DNA of 44,598 nucleotides from Diplocarpon mali (taxonomy: Eukaryota; Ascomycota; Leotiomycetes; Helotiales; Drepanopezizaceae), in the NCBI GenBank assembly GCA_024741835.1, contig JAENRP010000352.1, positions 1-44,598 of the forward strand, read 5' to 3'. The notes under the pieces were generated by a model, which saw nothing but the letters and a program-made list of their open reading frames with translations, was not told the origin of the DNA and made no database searches. This document shows positions 22,193 to 32,703 of this stretch, piece by piece. Position numbers and translations under genes: made by a program. Every line of letters starts with the position of its first letter. The stretch's first letter is position 1.

Positions 22193-25100
22193 TTATTTAC
22201 TAACCTATTTCGCGTCCGGCCTATTATCTTCTAAGTGACTATAATCATTTATACCACTTTCCTAAGCCTTTAGCCAAGCTTATAGGTTCTAAGGTGGTCC
22301 TAGCTTTATAAGATTAGTCTAATAAAAGTCGCGAATCTTATATAAGGATCTTATAAAATTTAAAGCGCGATACTAACTTAAATCAAAGTTATAACTAGTC
22401 TATTTGACTTAATACTCTAGCTTTCCTTAAGATAGGCGTATACCTAGTATCTTAAATACTTTATACTCTTCTTACCTAATAATCTTTTCTATAGTAGGCT
22501 AAGGTTATTCCTAACCTAGCAAAGGGTTCTATAGATCTTTAAATAGTAGCTCTAGCGCAAAGATATTATATATTGTAAAACCTATAAGTAGCTTAATCTA
22601 ATATAAATTGCCTACCTTCTTAAGAACCTTAAAAGGACTATCCTATTGATTGGCCAGTTTCCTACTAAGGCAGTAGTTCTTAAGATTTTTTATCAAGAGG
22701 TAGATTATATTTCTAAGTTTCTAATCAATCTCCCTTTAGTATTAATTCGTAGACTTACGCATTTTCTCCTAGGCGCATTCTATATTGCCTTTCGCTACTT
22801 CCTAAGCTATATACATCCTCTTTACTACTAGCTTAGCTTCTGCCTAGTTCAATTTCTCCTATAGGCTAGACGTTTTTAAAGAGATCTAGTCCCAACTTGT
22901 CCAAGGCGCAACTCTATACTTAAGCTAATATAAGGTCATACCGATTGAAGCGTAAGGTAAAGTCGATTGCGCATAATCTATTAATAGAATTAATTCACTC
23001 CAATTATCTTAATAGTAATTAACAAAAGGCCTTAGCCTTAAATTAATATACTTATTTATAATCTCCGTTTAGCCGTTAGTCTCCTTATAGTATACTATAG
23101 AGAGTTTAATCTTAATACTAATGATATAGCAGAACTCTCTCTAAAATGAGGAGACGAATTAGGGGCCTTGGTCTAAGGTAATTGTCTCTAGAGTGTAGCC
23201 GAATTGATATATCCATTAAACAAATAATCGGGCAGTTCCTTAAGCGTCGATATCTTTTTAATAAGGAATCGTAATAGCGCTCTTACTAAGTCGGTCTATA
23301 AAAACCAGGATTCGATCAAAACTGTGCTTATTAAGAGGGAAATCCTTAAAATCCATATATAAGTGCTATATAAGATAATTAGGAATAGGAAGAGGCTGCA
23401 AAAGGCCTTATTATTTAATAGTCTTCAAATGTAAGAATTAATAAGGTCTATAATTTGCAATAAATCTTTTGCAATTCGAACCTATCTTAACCTAATAGTA
23501 CTTAGGAGCAAGTAGCTAATAGGTCTTCAAGCTACTAGGGTGCGCGCTTAAAGGTTAGTTATAAGCTTCTTAAATTAGATGAGTGTATAAGGGAGTATTA
23601 TGGCGTACGCAGAGACGCTTCTTAAAGCAAAGCAATCCGTCTTTTAAGGAGTAGTTCTTAGGGAGGTCGGCGCAAATCTCTTAAAAGGATTCGCAGTTGT
23701 TTTAATAAAGCTTCTTAATCAAATTAAAGGAATCCTTAGGTCGATTTGAGGTCGAATTGGGATCATCGGTTAATATTAGGGCGAGGGTGCCTTCGGCAGA
23801 TTCGGCAAGAAATTTGTCGGCCAGTTTAGTATTGATTCAAGGGTCCAACTGGGCTAGGGAAATCAGAACCTAGGATCGGCTATCTAGCTTCGCTTACTTA
23901 TAAACTGGCATATCCTACTCTTGGCGGCTAAGAATATCGGCCTTCCAATTGTCTTTACTAAGAGTGTATATAATTCGAAAATTGAAGTCAGATAGGAATT
24001 CCATCCATTAGTACTATTTTACAGTTAGAACCTTAGTAGTTATAAAGTACTTAAGGGAGCGGTGATCTGAGTAAATATCAACTCGCTCTTTAAGTGATAT
24101 AAGCTTAGGTCTCTATTTATGGCAGGATTCAATAATAGCAAAGAGTTCCTTATTATATATTTCCTAATTAGGTTTATAGCTAGAGAGTATATGCGAATAG
24201 AAGCCAATTGGGTACTATTGCTTATTGGAGTATTGCTAAGAAAGTACTCTAGCGACGATGCTGTTAAAAGCATCAGTTTCCAGCTTTATAAGCAAGTCGG
24301 GGTCAAAATAGTAAATTCGCTAAATCGAGAGTAGCTGCTTGCGAAGCTCTTTAAAAGCAATTCGGCACTCTTTCGTCCAATTCCAAGGTACTGTCGGTCG
24401 GGTCAGAACTAAAAGGGGTTTGGCAATTAGTTTAAAGTTGCAAATGAATTATCGGTAGAACCTGCAAAATCCTAAGTAGGACTTCACTCTAGTAACAGTT
24501 TTTGAGTACCTCTAATTGCGCAGCAGTTCGACCTTTTCAAGGTCCGGTTCGATCCTGGTTGTTATTAGAATATATCTGAGATATTAAGTTTAAGTAATAT
24601 AGAACTCGCACTTCTTAATATCTGCTTAAAGGCCAGCCTTTAAGAGTCGTTTTAGCACCTTTTCGATATAACCCTAGTGCTCTTTAATATTCTTTAAGTA
24701 AATCAAAATATCGTCTAAATACGCTATATAAAAATCATTTAAGTAATCTAAAAGAATATTATTCATATACCGCTAGTAAGTACTAGGTCTGTTACAAAGG
24801 CCGAATGGGAGAACCTTGCATTTATAGGATCTGTACCTTATTCGAAAGGTGGTATATTCCTCTAATTTAGGGTCCATTCGTATCCGATTGAAAGCGGCCT
24901 AAATATCCAGTTTTATAAAAATCTTAGCTTTAGATACTTGCCCTAAAAGCTTATCTATCCTTAGAATCGGGTAAGCGTCTTTCTAAGTTAGTACATTTAG
25001 CTTCTGGTAGTCTATGCAAAATCGGAGGCTACTATCGGCCTTCTTTACAAATAGTACTAGCGAAGCAAAGGGGCTAGTACTTATCTTAATAAAGCCTTTA

Positions 25101-26155
25101 TTTAAATTCTCAAGTAAGTACTCCTTTATAACCTTAAGCTCCTTAGTAGATTAACGGTAGAAGGGCGAATAAGCATTAGGCAAGGGCCCTTCCAGCTATA
25201 TCTTATAATCGTAGTACTAATAGGAAGAGAGGGTATCCGCATCCCTTTTTAAGAAAGCTTATCTTAAAGATCGGTACTATTTCGGGAGTCGATCGTTAAT
25301 CAGCTTTTTAATATTAAGATTCTTAAGCTTATATCTTTCCTTTAGAATCCTATCCACTTTATAAATACTAGTTTAAAAGAACTCTGTCTCCTTATACTTT
25401 ATATTATAATAAAAGGCATTAGTACTAATTTCGCAAATAGGAACTGCAGCTTTAAGGCATTTGCAAATAGGGTTAGATTATGGTCGATTCGTATTAGACT
25501 ATTTTCTTAGATCTAGCTTAATCATAGGTAGGGGCGCAGGCCTAGTAATAGTAATAAGGATCTTGCGCCTGGCTAGGACTATCAAATTGATATAAGACTA
25601 TCTTCTATTAATTTATTGAGCTTTATCTATAGCTATTTCCTATTCTTTACAATTAATGTCGGCTTGATAATCGGATCGGATCCGAAGTCCTTTAAAAGGG
25701 GGAAGACGGATGAGAATTTCCTTTGCGAATCGAGGAGATAGGAGGTAATACAAAGGCTATATGAATCGGTTTTCCTTCGGATCAAGTTTCAGTCGAAATC
25801 GGCATATCTATTTAACTCTAATAATAGCATTGCGCTGGCCTAGGTTGAGAATAACCTAAGGGCAGTTGTAAATACGCCTTCTATCAATTATTAAATGAAA
25901 GCGTATATAGTGCGTAGCTTATACGCGAACGGTATTTTAAAATCTATAAATAGGAATAAGGGCTAGAAGAGGAAGAATTTTAAAGCTAATCGCTTTCGAA
26001 AGATATATAGAAAGGGAATGATTTAAAAATAGGTAACTAAGGGCTCTAGTATCTACTAAAGCTAATAATAATACTCTAAGTCCATTTATACTAATAGTAT
26101 AAGAGGTTAGGAATTGCTTCCCTTTTATTAAAGAGTTAAGATCTAGCTTCAATAA
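22193..26155 (-). pseudogene. Element B pol relic (PR-RT-RH-IN, chromodomain-like end)
   Basis: Minus-strand frame. The protease part (open from 26152 to 25937) has ALVDTRALS: the catalytic Asp is kept but the Gly after DT is now Arg. RT has [16 protein letters not shown] near 25020-25060 and an intact catalytic box YLDD at 24710-24721. RNase H shows DIYSDHRSLKYF, and its end shows KADILSR. Integrase has TLDQGPQFVSSF near 23160-23190 and KETNGQTEIINK near 23060-23090. The tail (LGPP then WLKA, then EDNRPDA) may be the end of a chromodomain, but this is weak. The frame ends at a TAA against the gap at 22193-22195. Stops are again mainly Gln-type. This is the least decayed pol in the window. 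Confidence 0.83.
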
Positions 26156-26159
26156 GTCG

Positions 26160-27640
26160 CACTTTCGCAGGCTTAAGTAGGAGTCTTTTCCTAGGCCTTT
26201 TCATTTTCCTAATCTTCCTCTATTTCGATCCTATTCTTAATTAAGTCTAAAGTCGGATCAGCTTCCTTTGCATCTTCTAAGGCATTAATCTTACTTATAG
26301 AAGGGCACTTAGTCTTATAGTAACTAGTTTTGCCATAGGTCCAGTAGGTGGCTTGCTTAAAGGGTAAAATAGGAGAACTAGCCTTAGCTAGCGTATCTTG
26401 GCGAAAAGGGGTAGTCGGCTTTAAGGCTAGTGTCCTAGAAACTCGGGTAGTACTTCCAGCGCTTAGACCGCGAGCGATCTTATTAAGGAGCGAACCGGAT
26501 GTCTTCTAATATAATACTAGGATCGCCTTGCTTCTAGTTAAAGGGTTGAGAAGTTGATTACTTCGGCATTTAGCATCGAGGGCGTTTAATTAATTAATTA
26601 TAATAGTATAGTCCTTCCCTTAAGAGGCCTTAGCTAAAGCGCAGGCAGATCTAAGCTAAGGGATAATCTTATTTTATATAAAGAAGAACTACTTAGATCT
26701 TAAGACCTCTCCTTAGATTGTAGCAAATTAGAATCAGGCCTGAAACTGAGGAAAAGTTTCTCTAGAATAACCAGCTTCCCTTATATAGAGGTAATAGAAA
26801 GTAGATTGGAATAGGTCTACCTCTTAGCTAATTAAAAAGTAACTGCTTAGCAATTTTACTATTTCTTAACAGTTTCGAAAGGGGTTAGTCTCTAAGAGGT
26901 ACTGGGATTTGAGGTACGTTTAGGCTTATCCTATGGTAGATCTCTAAATAAGGGCTCGGCGAGCTCGCTCATTTGGGTATAGGTCGGCGTTAACTTGCAA
27001 TCGATCTTAGACTGAAGCTAACTACTGCTTATACATTAGAGAGGTTCTATTATTAAAGGGGGTGATCTTTTCGGTTAGCTGAATTTTTAGCCATTTTGTA
27101 TCTGTATCGACTTCCGGAAGAGGCTAAGTCTCGCTTCGTTAAGGGTAGGTGGATTCTCGCTTAATAGTCTGATATATGCGCTAAGCCGTTTCTTAGCTTT
27201 GATAAGCTAGGGTCTTTAGGCCAAAGATAGCTTAGGCAATCCTACTAATCTTACTTTGCAATTATTAATTAGATTGATCTTAGCGTTATAAGGATTCCTT
27301 TAAACCTAAGACTATTCCTTATAAGACGTTTAAGTTCGAAAAGTCTTATTTATCTCAGTTGGCTCAACTATAGCGTTATAGTCTCTTGCCCTTGGCAGCA
27401 GAGGAAGGTCCGGCCCTAAGGGCTAGGATAGGGGTACTTCCTATAGAAGCTGGTTCCTTAAACGAACTGGGTATATTCCGTATCTGCTAACTTCCGATTA
27501 ATAGGGAATTTATTTTACCGATTTTGATTTCAGTAGTGATTCGGTCAAAAAGGGGTTCTATAGAAAAAGGGTTCTAGTAGCATAGTGCTCTTCTAACTTC
27601 TGCCTATAGCGCTTCTACAAAAGGAGTAGTTAAGAAAATC
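26160..27640 (-). pseudogene. Element B gag relic with zinc knuckle
   Basis: Minus-strand frame from about 27640 (start not identified) to about 26160. Near its end (26305-26347) it reads YWTYGKTSYYKTKCPS, which has the spacing of a CX2CX4HX4C knuckle in which the first two Cys and the His have all become Tyr. Such knuckles package element RNA. The gag lies upstream of, and in a different phase from, the protease frame, as is usual in elements that shift frame between gag and pol; no slip site was identified. A 180-bp leader without gene separates it from the 5' LTR, and no tRNA-type primer site could be recognised there. Confidence 0.68.
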
Positions 27641-27821
27641 CGGCTAATAAAAGCGTTCCTCGATTATACTAGTTAATAAGCTACACTTAAGCTCTTAGTT
27701 TATCTAAGAGATCTCTAGGATCCTGACTCTATCGAAAGTCGAAACAACTGCGAATCGATTTTCCGAAAGGGTAGGATATTATTAAAAGCCGTCCTTAGCA
27801 GAGAAGAACTTCTTTATTTAA

Positions 27822-28128
27822 TATAATAACATAGAACCGCCGAAGTGCGAAATTAAGTATAGGAGCAAGAAGTGGTGCAAAAGGCATATTCTATAGGTCT
27901 AATACAAAGGAAACGAAGAAGTTAGAGAACCCTCCTTAGGGGAAAGCCCTTCTTCCTTATATATATAGCAGCTAGGAGCTCTATTGCCCGCTTACGTAAT
28001 ATTATGTAAGAATATCCTTTTGCACCTTCAGGGTCGATTTAAGAAAACCCTATATCGAATCGAGATTGCAAAACCTTAGAACGCCGTACTCCCAGGTAAT
28101 TGCACTAAGTGGAGGTGCAGCCGTTACA
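27822..28128 (-). repeat. Element B 5' LTR (307 bp)
   Basis: Same length and ends as 20601-20907. On the plus strand it starts TATAATAACATAG (mutated from TGTAACGACACAG) and ends GCCGTTACA. The outer end is followed by the target duplication TAGTA. Confidence 0.95.
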
Positions 28129-28133
28129 TAGTA
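28129..28133. repeat. Target-site duplication of element B (TAGTA)
   Basis: TAGTA here equals TAGTA at 20596-20600 on the other side of element B. Joining the flanks restores collinearity with element C copy 2 around 35078. A 5-bp duplication is normal for LTR retrotransposon integrases. Confidence 0.93.
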
Positions 28134-30554
28134 TTCCTTTATCACTTTCTAAGTTTCTAGCTTTTCTATAAGCTTAGATTTAGTCTTAGTATAAATAGTC
28201 TATATCTATTAAGTAGAGTTATCTACTATTTAAGAAAACCAATTATTTCTTTTAATTAAAGTTATAAATAGTCTAGTAGTATTAATAGATATTAGTGCTA
28301 GTATTGAATCTTTTTATAAATTAAGCTTAATTTGTATCCGATTTCGAAGTTTTATTAGCTTGCAAATTCAGTATATAAGATAATCCTTTAGTACTTAGAT
28401 CTTCTATTTTAATATTAAGACCTTATATAGGCCCTTTAATTTCTTTAGCCTTAAATGCGCAAATCTTTTATATATTAATTAATACTTTAATAGGCTTTCG
28501 GCTTTTAATAGCTTTAATAGCCTATTATCAATTGATACTTTATTATTAATAGTTAAAAAGGAATAATAATAGTAGTTTAAGGTTTTACCGTTTTCTAATT
28601 GCAAGCCTGGCTTAGGAGTCGTTTTTAATAAAACCGCAAGATCTACTTATAGTCCTAGTTTAAAAGTCGATTTCCTAGAAATAGTAAGATCTACTTACGG
28701 TTCTAGCTTAGAAGTTATTTCTAATAAATTCGCAAAGTTCACTCGCAGTCTTAGCTTAAGAGTTATTATTAGCAAATCTATAAAATTCACTTGCGATCCT
28801 AGCTTAAGAGTTATTTCTATTAAATTCACTTATGATCTTAGCTTAAGAGTTATCTTTAAAGATATATTATATTCTACCTATAGTCTTAGCTTAAAAGTCA
28901 TTTTTGCGAATTTCACTTGCGATCCCTACTTAAGAGTCTATCTATTTTCTTTATCCTTATTCAATTGTATTAAAGCAGAGAGTATACTTTCTTTAAAGGA
29001 ATCTACTTATAAGTCTAGCTTAGGAGTCAATTTCTATAATATTACCTTTAAGATAATATAAAGTCTATCTTTGATTTTAGCTTTAAAGATCACTTTATAG
29101 TTATTATTTATAAACTATATAAATTAATTATTAAAAACTCTTATATAATTCAATTTTATATAAATCTTATAATTAAATAAAAGATTAATACCTAAGCTAA
29201 GTATAAGAAGAATATTTTACAAAAGGAAAGAAATACTAATAATATTCATTTTTACTATACTTATTAAGTTTATATATAACCTTTTACTACTAACCTTAAT
29301 AGAGTGCCTTTTTATTTTAATAAGCGGGCCTTTAAAAAGGTAGGGTTTATTAATCATATATGCTATACAATTAGTATTACTATACTAATTAGATTTAAAG
29401 ATCTTATAAAGATCGGCTTTTAAAATATAGGCATCTTTATTATAATTACCATTTAAATTATTAAAAGTAGATCTAGGTTTAAATAACCTACTATTATTAT
29501 TAAAGGTATTTGCTAAAGTTTTAGCTAAATAGCCTTTTCCTTTGCCTTTCCTTAGTAGTTGCGGCCTTTAATAGGATAAGGGTAGTTTGCTTCTTAACTT
29601 CTACTTTAATTGCTTCTTAATATTAAAGCTAGTAACTATATTAATTAATTGCCTTTTAACTTTATAATTAGTAATATTATAAGTACTATTATAGAAGTAG
29701 CATCTCTAATAAGCTTAAGGGCTTATCCTGCGTTCCTTCCTCTTCTTAGGCTTATTATTATCTTATAACGCAGTATTTGCCAATTTAGAGCGTCCTTTAA
29801 GGTCTTGCTTAATAGTTTAAAGGAAGTCGATCTTCTTATAGATCTTAAGGTTAGGTTAGATAAAAAGAGATTGTTTCGCAATAGCAAACTTAAGAGGAAA
29901 GCTATTAAATAGGAAATTAAAAAGCTAAGTTTCTTTAAAAGTTATAGCTATCTTAGGATCTGCGGCTCTTACTCTTCTCTTTACTTTATATAGTATAGAT
30001 TAAGCAAAGTCTATATTTATATTTATATCCTTACTATCTTTGTCTTTTCTATACTAAAATAAAGTAATCTATTATAATAGATACTAGGTATTAAAGGCAA
30101 TTATCTAAGAGTATTTTACCTTTAAAGTATCTTATCTTATCTTTGCATTAATATAAACTTAAATAAAATCTTAGTCTTTATCACTTAAACCTCTATTGAT
30201 CTTAAGCTTATATTTAGCTAAGGCTAGCTTATACTCCTTCTCCTTTTTTATATTTAAAATCTACTTTTAGGATTCTTAATTATTATCTATTAAGGTTCTT
30301 AAGCTAAGCTTATTTAATATATTTGGCAAATCCTTAGCAGTTATATTAGCTATTAAAGTGAAAGTAGACGAATCGGTAGAAGGAGTATAAGGGGCTATTC
30401 TTATATATTTAATAAGTGTCTTTTAAATCGCTATTTCGATGCCTTTGCTCTTAAAGTAAAGCTTTAAATTGTCGAACTATTATTACTAGTTCTTTCGAAA
30501 GAGTTAAAGGTCTTTAGGTTTAGTATTTCAATCGGAATCAGAAGCTATTACCGT
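28134..30554 (-). pseudogene. Element C copy 1 gag-pol relic, 5' half
   Basis: Upstream half of the split frame: gag, protease, an in-frame repeat array (28597-29028), GAG-pre-integrase, and the first part of integrase, ending at the B insertion. It aligns along its length with 32704-35078 of copy 2. At the position of the ATG that could start copy 2 (32704) this copy reads ACG (plus-strand CGT at 30552-30554). RIP would turn ACG into ATG rather than the reverse, so the true start may lie elsewhere. Stops are RIP-type. The repeat array has nine units against eight in copy 2. Confidence 0.8.
28597..29028 (-). repeat. In-frame array of nine 25-bp motif units, C copy 1
   Basis: Units start at 28597, 28645, 28693, 28741, 28789, 28828, 28876, 28915 and 29005; spacings are 48, 48, 48, 48, 39, 48, 39 and 90 bp, all multiples of three. 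Each unit ends in an AGTC/AGTT-like arm with a core related to CTAGGCCTAG. Relative to copy 2 there is exactly one extra 48-bp unit. Confidence 0.9.
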
Positions 30555-30688
30555 TTTAAATAGAATTGCATTTAAAATCAAATAAATTAAATAGTTGAAG
30601 GCACTCCTCCTATCGAAAAGTCGAAATGATTAAATAGCAGGTATTATAGAAGTATTAAATGGGAAGGAAGTCCTCTTATCGAAAAGGG

Positions 30689-30707
30689 TTTTTTTTTTTT
30701 TTTTTTT
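30689..30707. repeat. 19-base T run in the leader of C copy 1
   Basis: Nineteen T in a row (A on the element's sense strand). The matching place in copy 2 (about 32563-32572) has only CTAAAAACCC, so the run is an expansion private to this copy or a sequencing/assembly artefact. Confidence 0.95.
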
Positions 30708-30717
30708 AAGCTATAAC

Positions 30718-30847
30718 GCAAGGAATCATACCTCTTACGAAACACAGTAAAGCAAGGAATCACACCTCTTGCAGTATCAAAGGGTTATAGAGCAAGGAAT
30801 CATACCTCTTATAATATAAGTTAGCTAAATAGGGAATCACACCTTTT
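30718..30847 (-). repeat. Four direct repeats in the leader of C copy 1
   Basis: Units at 30718-30738, 30752-30772, 30792-30811 and 30832-30847, related to GCAAGGAATCACACCTC. On the sense (minus) strand each can fold with GCAAG pairing to CTTGC. The same four units are in the leader of copy 2. Confidence 0.85.
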
Positions 30848-30955
30848 ATTCGCCGATTGCTCGCCTCTTACTATAAGTCTTATTCAACTTCCTACTAATA
30901 GTTGTAGCGCAAGTGCTTTTCAAAGGAAGTCAATAATCTATTATCGGTTTAGCTA

Positions 30956-30967
30956 AGGCTTATAACC
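30956..30967 (-). promoter_or_regulatory. Primer binding site of C copy 1
   Basis: Minus strand reads GGTTATAAGCCT directly after the 5' LTR; it matches the site of copy 2 except for one RIP-type change at its end. It is complementary to the anticodon arm of initiator tRNA-Met. Confidence 0.8.
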
Positions 30968-31081
30968 TATTAAGCTTAAGTAAGTCGGCGTAGTAAGTAA
31001 TAGAAACTTCTAAAGGTCGATAGTCGATATATTAATAAGAGTTAAAGAAGGAAGGTTACCCCTTTCTTCCTTATAGCTATA
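30968..31081 (-). repeat. Element C copy 1, 5' LTR, truncated (114 of 195 bp)
   Basis: Matches the LTRs of 17467-17661 and copy 2 until about ...TTATAGCTATA, then stops where element A copy 2 begins. The missing part is the outer 81 bp. Confidence 0.88.
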
Positions 31082-31340
31082 TATTATAGAGACCTGAGAT
31101 AGATAGGTCTTGTGATATATATCATATGATCGGCGCAGGATAGTAGGAGGATAAAAGGGCCATCTTCTATATATAGAAATAGCGCGCGTTGCTATAAGTA
31201 CTAAATATACCCTATACTTAGGACTTATTCCTAATATCTTATTTAAGAGAGCCTGCTTATAATGCTTCTTCCTTTTGTTTTTAAGTCTTCCCTTAAGCCT
31301 ATTCTTATATTATCTCCCCTCTACTTTATATTAGTAACCT
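31082..31340 (+). repeat. Element A copy 2, 5' LTR (inner edge unknown)
   Basis: Inverted match to 7490-7752. The outer edge at 31082 is supported because similarity to copy 1 starts there and C copy 1 LTR sequence stops there. It contains CTATATATAGA near 31170-31185, a possible TATA box. The inner edge is not defined. Confidence 0.6.
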
Positions 31341-32005
31341 ACGCAAGGACTGATTTCTTAAGATTTCTATTCTTATACGACCTTATTGATCTTTTAATTC
31401 GCAGATAAGAGACTGGCCTTTTAAAAAATACATCTTTGAAATACTTATAGTATTTTAATCAACTTTAAAAACCTTATCTTTAACCGCTTAATTACTTAGA
31501 ACTATTGATTTTCGTTTAGCAATTATTAACAACTTTAGAATTTCCCTTTTTAGCTCTATTTTAAAAAACCCCTATTTTTCTCCTTAACTTTAAGATTCTC
31601 GGAATTTTCGGCTTTTTAATATAAAAAGTTTAGCAAACCTTATAATAGCAATCTCAAATAGCAATAGTTTTAAGTACTTAAGTAATATTAAATGTAAACT
31701 CTAATCGGAAGTATATCTTTAGTTTCTTTAGAAATCTGGATTTAATAATTCAGCTGCCTTAGTTTAATAGAACTTTAAAATTTGCTTTAGAATTATCTTT
31801 AAAGACCCCTTTATTTTAAGAACTAATAGGAATTAGCCTAAAGGCTAAGAAGACTCTTATATATAAACCTTATTTTAGAAATTAGTCCTTAATTAGGTAA
31901 ACCTTATCTTATTATAATTAGTTACAATACTTCTATTAGCTATTTAGCATCTATTTAAAATCTTTAAGTAAACTTAGATTAAACTTTTAATAGAATCCGG
32001 AATTT
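31341..32005 (+). other. Element A copy 2 leader / possible gag start
   Basis: Aligns to 6841-7489 of copy 1. No domain or start codon is supported. An open gag-phase frame is entered near 31990 and continues across the copia insertion site to 38213. Confidence 0.45.
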
Positions 32006-32103
32006 TACTCTTAGGCCTAGCTTATAAGTAAGAGGATAAAAAGACTTCTTTAAATAACTTAAGACTACTATTTACTTTTTTAATATTAATATTAGAAAAT
32101 ACT

Positions 32104-32108
32104 AAAAA
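32104..32108. repeat. Target-site duplication of element C copy 2 (AAAAA)
   Basis: AAAAA at 32104-32108 equals 38208-38212. Joining the flanks gives ACTAAAAATAATAATAA, which matches the uninterrupted sequence of element A copy 1 (reverse complement near 6730-6750), so both the insertion point and the 5-bp duplication are confirmed by an empty site. Confidence 0.95.
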
Positions 32109-32303
32109 TGTTAAGATAGGTAATATAGCTATCACTCCGATGTATTATCATATGACCCTACTGCTTAGTCAGTAGGATATTAATACGTATATAGCTATAG
32201 GGAAGAAAGGGGTAACCTTCCTTCCTTAACTCTTACTAATATATCGACCATTAACCTTTAGAAGTTTCTATTACCTACTGCGCCGACTTACTTAAGCTTA
32301 ATA
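32109..32303 (+). repeat. Element C copy 2, 5' LTR (195 bp)
   Basis: Starts TGTTAAGATAGG and ends CTTAAGCTTAATA. With the RIP change undone at its end it has TGTT/AACA terminal inverted repeats. It matches 38013-38207 at equal length. Confidence 0.96.
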
Positions 32304-32315
32304 GGTTATAAGCCC
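32304..32315 (+). promoter_or_regulatory. Primer binding site, half-tRNA initiator Met type
   Basis: GGTTATAAGCCC lies directly after the LTR. With one RIP-type change (TGA to TAA) it is complementary to the anticodon stem-loop of initiator tRNA-Met (GGGCTCATAACC), the internal priming known from Drosophila copia, rather than to the 3' CCA end used by most elements. Confidence 0.85.
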
Positions 32316-32423
32316 TAGATAGACCGATAATAGATTATTAACTTCCTTTGGAAAGCACTTGCGCTGCAACTATTAGTAGGAAGTTGAATAAGACTTATAG
32401 TAAAAGGCGAGCAATCGGCGAAT

Positions 32424-32554
32424 AGGAGGTGTGATTCCCTATTTAGCCAACCTATATTGCAAAAGGTGTGATTCCTTGCTCTATAACCCTTTGGTACTGC
32501 AAGAGGTATAATTCCTTACTTTATTATATTTCGTAGGAGGTGTGATTCCCTGCG
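32424..32554 (+). repeat. Four leader repeats of C copy 2, possible RNA stem-loops
   Basis: Units related to GAGGTGTGATTCCTTGC at 32424-32440, 32459-32480, 32499-32519 and 32534-32554, spaced about 34-40 bp. The better-preserved units begin GCAAG/GCAAA and end CTTGC/CTTAC, giving a 5-bp stem around an 11-base loop. They lie between the primer site and gag, where packaging and dimerisation signals of retroelement RNA usually are; that role is inference. Confidence 0.85.
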
Positions 32555-32703
32555 TTATAGCCTAAAAACCCTTTTCGATAAAGAGGACTTCCTTCCTATT
32601 TAATACTTCTATAATACCTACTATTTAATCATTTTAACTTTTCGATAGGAGGAGTGCCCTCAACTATTTAATTTATTTGATTTTAAACGCAATTCTATTC
32701 GAA

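Larger units (their letters stand above)
20601..28128 (-). mobile_element. Ty3/gypsy element B, complete 7.5 kb, nested in C copy 1
   Basis: Bounded by two 307-bp LTRs and a 5-bp target duplication TAGTA (20596-20600 and 28129-28133). Minus orientation is shown by the polypurine tract next to the left LTR and by the minus-strand order gag, protease, RT, RNase H, integrase. The insertion point is inside the integrase of C copy 1, equivalent to about 35078 of copy 2. It is less damaged than its neighbours: its RT box is still YLDD. An extra antisense frame and a 17-base gap lie between integrase and the 3' LTR. Confidence 0.92.
17467..31081 (-). mobile_element. Ty1/copia element C, copy 1, split by gypsy B
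   Basis: Minus-strand copy of the same family as 32109-38207. Its 3' LTR (195 bp) is at 17467-17661 and its 5' LTR remnant at 30968-31081. Removing element B (20601-28128) and one copy of the TAGTA duplication leaves about 6.1 kb, the size of the intact copy 2. The 5' LTR loses its last ~81 bp at the start of element A copy 2, so no target duplication can be checked. The left flank, element E, ends ...AAGCT at 17462-17466. Confidence 0.88.

Noticed and set aside
22646..22831. 61-codon plus-strand open frame
   Set aside because: Antisense of the integrase C-terminal part of element B.
24040..24334. Open frames on both strands in the RNase H region of element B
   Set aside because: The true RNase H is read in another minus-strand phase (DIYSDHRSLKYF). 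These are shadows.
27800..27821. Primer binding site of element B next to its 5' LTR
   Set aside because: TTAAATAAAGAAG on the minus strand does not match a tRNA 3' end that I can name. RIP may have erased it.
28597..29028. CRISPR-like look: 25-bp repeats with regular 14-23 bp spacers
   Set aside because: The spacers keep codon phase, are themselves repetitive, and the array lies inside a copia polyprotein of a eukaryotic genome.
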